Shown here: piece by piece, positions 61,000 to 64,000 of the stretch | Numbering within the stretch: the first letter of the stretch is position 1 | Layout of the letters: every line of letters begins with the position of its first letter | Assembly (NCBI GenBank): GCA_050013875.1 | Contig: JBEKEK010000014.1 | Location: 1-64,000, forward strand | Direction: 5' to 3' | DNA from: Trebonia sp050013875 | Lineage (GTDB): Bacteria; Actinomycetota; Actinomycetes; Streptosporangiales; Streptosporangiaceae | DNA length: 64,000 nucleotides | The notes under the pieces: model-generated | Databases searched by the model: none | What the model saw: the letters and a program-made list of their open reading frames with translations, nothing else | What the model was told of the DNA's origin: nothing | Position numbers and translations under genes: made by a program

Positions 61000-61948
61000 C
61001 GGGTCCGCCGCTGGCCCGGTCGCTGGCCTTGATGTCCCCGAGGACGTCGGTGGCGACGATCTGCACCGCCCCGATGAGCTCGGCAGGCGCGATGACGTCG
61101 CCGAACACGGCGACGCCGGCCAGCTTCTCGCGCAGCGCGGTCTCGGTGACGCCGTCCTCGATGATGAGGTCGCCCAGCACGACCAGCGCGGCCGGCTCGT
61201 CGAGCAGCCGGAGGAAGTCGGGGCCGAGCCGGGCGTCGCCGTTGTAAACGCGCGGGTTCGCGCCGTCGTACCAGATTGCCTGGCCCTGCACCTGGATGGC
61301 CGGCTCGAGCACGTCGCGGCTGGCAGCCGGCGCCGCGAGCTGCCCGGCGATGATCGTCGTCCGGTAGCCGACCGAGGTGACCTGGCCGGTCACCACCACC
61401 TGGCCGGCCACGACCAGGATGTCGTCGGGTTGGCCGGCCGGGTTGGCGAGCACCGCGGGCGAGAGCCGGACTTGGCCGCTGAGCACCTTGACCTCCTGGC
61501 CCTCGGCGTAGGGGTAGTAGGTCACGGAACCGGTGCCGCCCGCCAGCGCCTGCCCGAGAACCTGCTCGCTGCCACGTGGGGCCAGCACCGACCCGACCAC
61601 GTGCAGGCGCTTGGGCACCGAGCCGGTCACCGGGCTGGAGATGATCAGCAGCCCGATGACCACCAGCACGTCGTCGGGCGCGCCAAGCCCGTCGCCTCCG
61701 ACCACCATCGACCCGGTCTGCACCCGCACGTTCACCCCGCTGGGCACGTACAGGGTCGAGGCCACCCTGGCCGTCGGGATCGCCGCGTAGGCGGCCGCCA
61801 GCGCCTCAGGCACGACGACCACGGCCGCCCGCTCGATGCGGCTGAACACCGCCAGCTGCTCTGGTTCGGTGAAGTGGCTGAGGTCAACGACCGCCTCGCC
61901 GGTCACCACGCGGCCCGGTCGGCCAGCTGTCGTCTCGGTCTCGCTCAT
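60983..61948 (-). CDS. Beta-repeat protein of unknown function in ECF operon
   Basis: 321 residues. After an N-terminal part (TGEAVVDLSHFTEPEQLAVFSRIERAAVVVVPEALAAAYAAIPTARVASTLYVPSGVNV) come repeated short strands of the type VLVVIGLLIISSPVTG, LHVVGSVLAPRG, ILVVAGQVVVTGQVTS, ALVVLGDLIIEDGVT, FGDVIAPAELIGA. Each block has a VVxGxVxV pattern, as in right-handed beta-helix or bactofilin-like polymer-forming proteins. No signal peptide or membrane helix. Family not recognised. First gene of the sigma operon; stop overlaps the sigma start by 17 bp. Ribosome binding site AAGGCAGG upstream. Confidence 0.75.
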   Translation of the reverse strand: MSETETTAGRPGRVVTGEAVVDLSHFTEPEQLAVFSRIERAAVVVVPEALAAAYAAIPTARVASTLYVPSGVNVRVQTGSMVVGGDGLGAPDDVLVVIGLLIISSPVTGSVPKRLHVVGSVLAPRGSEQVLGQALAGGTGSVTYYPYAEGQEVKVLSGQVRLSPAVLANPAGQPDDILVVAGQVVVTGQVTSVGYRTTIIAGQLAAPAASRDVLEPAIQVQGQAIWYDGANPRVYNGDARLGPDFLRLLDEPAALVVLGDLIIEDGVTETALREKLAGVAVFGDVIAPAELIGAVQIVATDVLGDIKASDRASGGPDGSGS

Positions 61949-61997
61949 CGCTTGCTGCCTGCCTTCTGGGTTGTCGCGCTGTCGTTCATTGTGCCCG

Positions 61998-62225
61998 TCA
62001 CCGTCCTGCGATCGTCGGCCGCAGCCGGGCGGCCGCCGTGGCCAGCCAGGATGCCCGCCGAGGGGCGCGCGTCTTCGCCGTCTTCGCCTGCGCGGGTCGC
62101 GGAGCCGGCTGGGCCCGGCGGACCCGGGCGGACCGCCGGGCCTGCCCGGCGCGCTTGCCTTGTGCGGCTTCCTGGGTCAGCTCGCTCCCGTGTGACCTTG
62201 CCATCATCATCATGGAGTCGTTCAT
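61998..62225 (-). CDS. Small basic hypothetical protein, 75 aa
   Basis: 75 residues with a natural start MNDSMMMMARSHGSELTQEAAQGKRAGQARRSARVRRAQP, then Arg/Ala/Lys-rich. It lies 49 bp upstream of the beta-repeat gene on the same strand and could be the first gene of that operon; the low complexity, however, is also what a shadow frame looks like in this genome, and no ribosome binding site stands out. Treat as doubtful. Confidence 0.35.
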   Translation of the reverse strand: MNDSMMMMARSHGSELTQEAAQGKRAGQARRSARVRRAQPAPRPAQAKTAKTRAPRRASWLATAAARLRPTIAGR

Positions 62226-62270
62226 ACCTATTACTACGGACGCCGCCGCGAAGTGTTGGGTACGGACCGA

Positions 62271-62285
62271 TAGCGTTGCCCCGTG
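62271..62285 (+). promoter_or_regulatory. Leaderless -10 element TAGCGT before HAD GTG
   Basis: TAGCGT at 62271-62276, 6 nt before the GTG at 62283; no ribosome binding site. Confidence 0.5.
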
Positions 62286-62912
62286 ACTCGTGCGCCGATC
62301 TCGCTCCCTGGCCGGACCGTCATCTTCGACTACGGTGAGGTCATCTCATTCAGCCAGTCGGCCGCCGACCGCGCCGCGATCGAGCGGCTGGCCGGGGTGG
62401 ACGACGACGCGGGGAAATTCTGGCGGGCCTACTCCGCCCACCGCGACGGGCTCGACCAGGGCGGCGCCGGCGTCGCCGCGTACTGGCAGGCGATCGCCGA
62501 CGAGATCGGCGCCGCCTGGGACGAGGCGCGGATTCATGAGCTGTGGGTGGCGGACTTCCGCTCCTGGCTGTCGGTCAACCCGGACGTCATCGAGGTGCTC
62601 TCCGACCTCCGGGCCGGCGCCACCCGGCTGGCGCTGCTGTCCAACGCCGGCCCGGATTACGGCAGCTACTTTCGGCACGGGCCACTGCGTGCCTTCTTCG
62701 CGGCCTGCTTCGTCAGCGGAGAACTGGGCCTGCTCAAGCCGCAACCCGAGATCTACCACCACGTCCTGGCGGACCTGTCGGTCAGCGCCGCCGAGGCGGT
62801 CTTCATCGACAACCGCGCCGCCAACGTCGCCGGCGCCGAGGCCATCGGCATCACCGGCCACGTGTTCACCACCCCGGCCGCCCTCCGGTCGTTCCTGACA
62901 GCACTGGCCTAA
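62283..62912 (+). CDS. HAD-superfamily hydrolase
   Basis: 209 residues, HAD-IA with a helical cap (residues about 20-90). Motif I is VIFDYGEVI, the nucleophile Asp followed two residues later by Gly instead of the usual second Asp, as in the FDxGGV subclass (epoxide-hydrolase-like N-terminal phosphatases). Motif II is LALLSNAGP, motif III GLLKPQPEIYHHVL with the Lys, motif IV AVFIDNRAANVAGAEAIGI. Substrate unknown; activity may be reduced or specialised. Leaderless GTG start. Confidence 0.88.
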   Translation: MTRAPISLPGRTVIFDYGEVISFSQSAADRAAIERLAGVDDDAGKFWRAYSAHRDGLDQGGAGVAAYWQAIADEIGAAWDEARIHELWVADFRSWLSVNPDVIEVLSDLRAGATRLALLSNAGPDYGSYFRHGPLRAFFAACFVSGELGLLKPQPEIYHHVLADLSVSAAEAVFIDNRAANVAGAEAIGITGHVFTTPAALRSFLTALA

Positions 62913-63432
62913 AGCCTGATTGCCTGCGCTCTCATGGCGGGCTACCGATCAAAGGCTCATTGTCGCGTCTGCCCGACACGCCAGCGAACGGCCAATACGC
63001 TGACACGCTTGGCTGCAGGATGCCTGAGCAGTGACACACGGCCGTGCGAGGAAAAAGTCCCAACTTGCGCACCCGGCTCCGGAGAGGAGCGGCCCAGATC
63101 GCTCCTGCCAGCGAGAACGAACCGTGATGGCGGAGTGCGGGGGCGCGGCGGGTCCCGAGGCGGCCTCTTTTGCGGCGATTGCGGTGCCGGAGTCAGCGAT
63201 CGGCGGCCGCCCACTCAGTCGGCTGCGGGCCGGTGCCGTCGTACGCCGGCGCGGCCGACTGAGTGGGCACCGCTGGTGCGCCCACCCGGTGAGGGCACGC
63301 TGCGGGACAGGTGATGGTGCGCGAGTCACGTCGGTAAGCTACCGCCAGCCGAGCACCTGTATATTGCCGCGCTACTCGCGTGAAGCCGACGGGTTATAGC
63401 CCCCGCTCTCCGCACTGTGCTGAGCCGCGCGA
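62913..63432. other. 520-bp region without a credible gene
   Basis: Between the HAD gene and the NB-ARC pseudogene. Several open frames exist but none has protein-like composition. It contains the large hairpin at 63209-63268. No tRNA or other RNA gene was recognised. Confidence 0.4.
63209..63268. repeat. Long inverted repeat, 15-bp arms
   Basis: GCCCACTCAGTCGGC (63209-63223) and GCCGACTGAGTGGGC (63254-63268), no mismatch, 30-nt loop with an inner GCCGG/CCGGC pair. Could be a terminator, a protein-binding site or part of a mobile-element end. Confidence 0.6.
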
Positions 63433-64000
63433 ATGAGCCGGGTGATGCCTGGTTGGGCACGTATTCGGCACAGCCACCCGAACTGGCGTGCGGTGGCGGC
63501 GGGGTGTGCGTACTGTCACAACCTGGATGCGTTCGCGTGGGGCGTAGTCGGGTCGGTAGCCGGGGTGGTCGGTGCTGCCGCCGCGGTCGTGTCTGGGCTG
63601 CTCCCGCTGCTGCGCGACCGCCAAGCACGTAAGGAGATCCCGCCGGTGCCCGCTGCGGGTGAGGGCGGGGCCCCGGTCGCGGGCGACGGTGGTGATGTGC
63701 CGGTGGTGGTGGGCGAGGTGCCGCAGGAGCCGGTGGCGTTCCAGCCGCGGGCCGGGCTGCTGGCGGGGCTGGACGGTCGGGTCTGCCCGGGCGGGTGGCG
63801 GTGGTGCGGGCGGTGACCGGGATGCGGGGGGTGGGCAAGACGCAGCTGGCGGCGGAGTACGCGCGGGCCCCGGCTGGCGGAGCGGTGGCGGCTGGTGGCG
63901 TGGGTTAATGCCGAGGACACGGATGAGGTGCTGGCGGGGCTAGCCGCGGTGGCGGCGGCGCTGGGCCTGAAGGCGGGGGACCGAGCGGCGGCGGGGCGGG
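63433..64000 (+). pseudogene. NB-ARC ATPase gene, frame-disrupted and cut by window end
   Basis: The first frame (63433 on) encodes a helix AFAWGVVGSVAGVVGAAAAVVSGLLPLL and then GEVPQEPVAFQPRAGLLAGLDGR, the usual lead-in to actinobacterial NB-ARC/TPR proteins. It then hits a stop at 63814. The expected continuation, VAVVRAVTGMRGVGKTQLAAEYARA with the Walker A motif, is in another frame from 63795, and the next part, LAERWRLVAWVNAEDTDEVLAGLAAVAAALGL, is back in the first frame from 63874. Two compensating frame changes are thus present, so either the gene is inactive or the sequence has two indel errors. Downstream domains lie outside the window. Such proteins are STAND ATPases linked to signalling or defence. 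Confidence 0.75.

Noticed and set aside
62934..63399. Open frames between the HAD gene and the NB-ARC pseudogene
   Set aside because: Three overlapping frames of similar length, all Arg/Gly/Pro-rich, none with a recognised domain or start signal.
1..64000. tRNA, rRNA or insertion sequence
   Set aside because: No tRNA-like cloverleaf, rRNA segment or transposase was recognised by reading; a covariance-model scan could still find a small RNA.

Overview
The window is a 64 kb piece of very GC-rich chromosomal DNA that reads as a soil-type actinomycete. GTG starts are common, ECF sigma factors are numerous, there is an HrdB/SigA-type principal sigma factor with an Ala/Lys-rich N-terminus, and there are F420-type LLM oxidoreductase, DUF3099, LtrA and YCII/ECF42 genes. 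I cannot name the genus. No rRNA, tRNA, CRISPR array, transposase or prophage was recognised, and this is not an obvious biosynthetic gene cluster.

Layout. 1-8 kb: an oxidoreductase-thioesterase fusion, a SigE-type ECF sigma factor with an anchored partner, an ArsR-like regulator/hydrolase pair and an FAD-linked dehydrogenase. 8-18 kb: secreted protein, phosphoesterase, SpoIIE phosphatase, a RelE/HigB-XRE toxin-antitoxin pair, an L,D-transpeptidase and a 1161-residue VWA-plus-repeat surface protein. 18-30 kb: small regulator/target pairs (ArsR with a Ni/Co-type transporter, XRE-cupin with GNAT, PadR with two membrane proteins, MarR with an MFS pump, YCII with ECF42). 30-45 kb: heparinase-like enzyme, argG, an orphan lipoprotein, MFS, a GH25 lysozyme, and menD, menC and menE. 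45-50 kb: sigA, LtrA, aldo/keto reductase and trpS. 50-64 kb: a tandem pair of MSNWD membrane proteins, assorted metabolic genes, an ABC exporter, an ECF sigma operon, and a frame-disrupted NB-ARC ATPase running off the window.

The strongest regulatory find is upstream of trpS: a 19-codon leader peptide with two adjacent Trp codons, followed by three mutually exclusive hairpins, the last terminator-like. This is the architecture of ribosome-mediated attenuation, known from an auxiliary, indolmycin-resistant tryptophanyl-tRNA synthetase of Streptomyces.

Three themes run through the window. (1) Leaderless initiation: at least a dozen starts lie 6-8 nt after a TANNNT -10 hexamer, including a divergent XRE/GNAT pair whose ATG codons overlap on opposite strands inside one palindrome. 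(2) Convergent genes often lack a stop at their natural end and run hundreds of bases antisense into the neighbour (FAD dehydrogenase, DUF3099, LtrA, and a methyltransferase facing a MetE/UROD-like protein). (3) Minisatellites with units of 9, 15, 18 and 30 bp, most inside genes and in frame, including a 150-bp array inside the catalytic domain of MenD.
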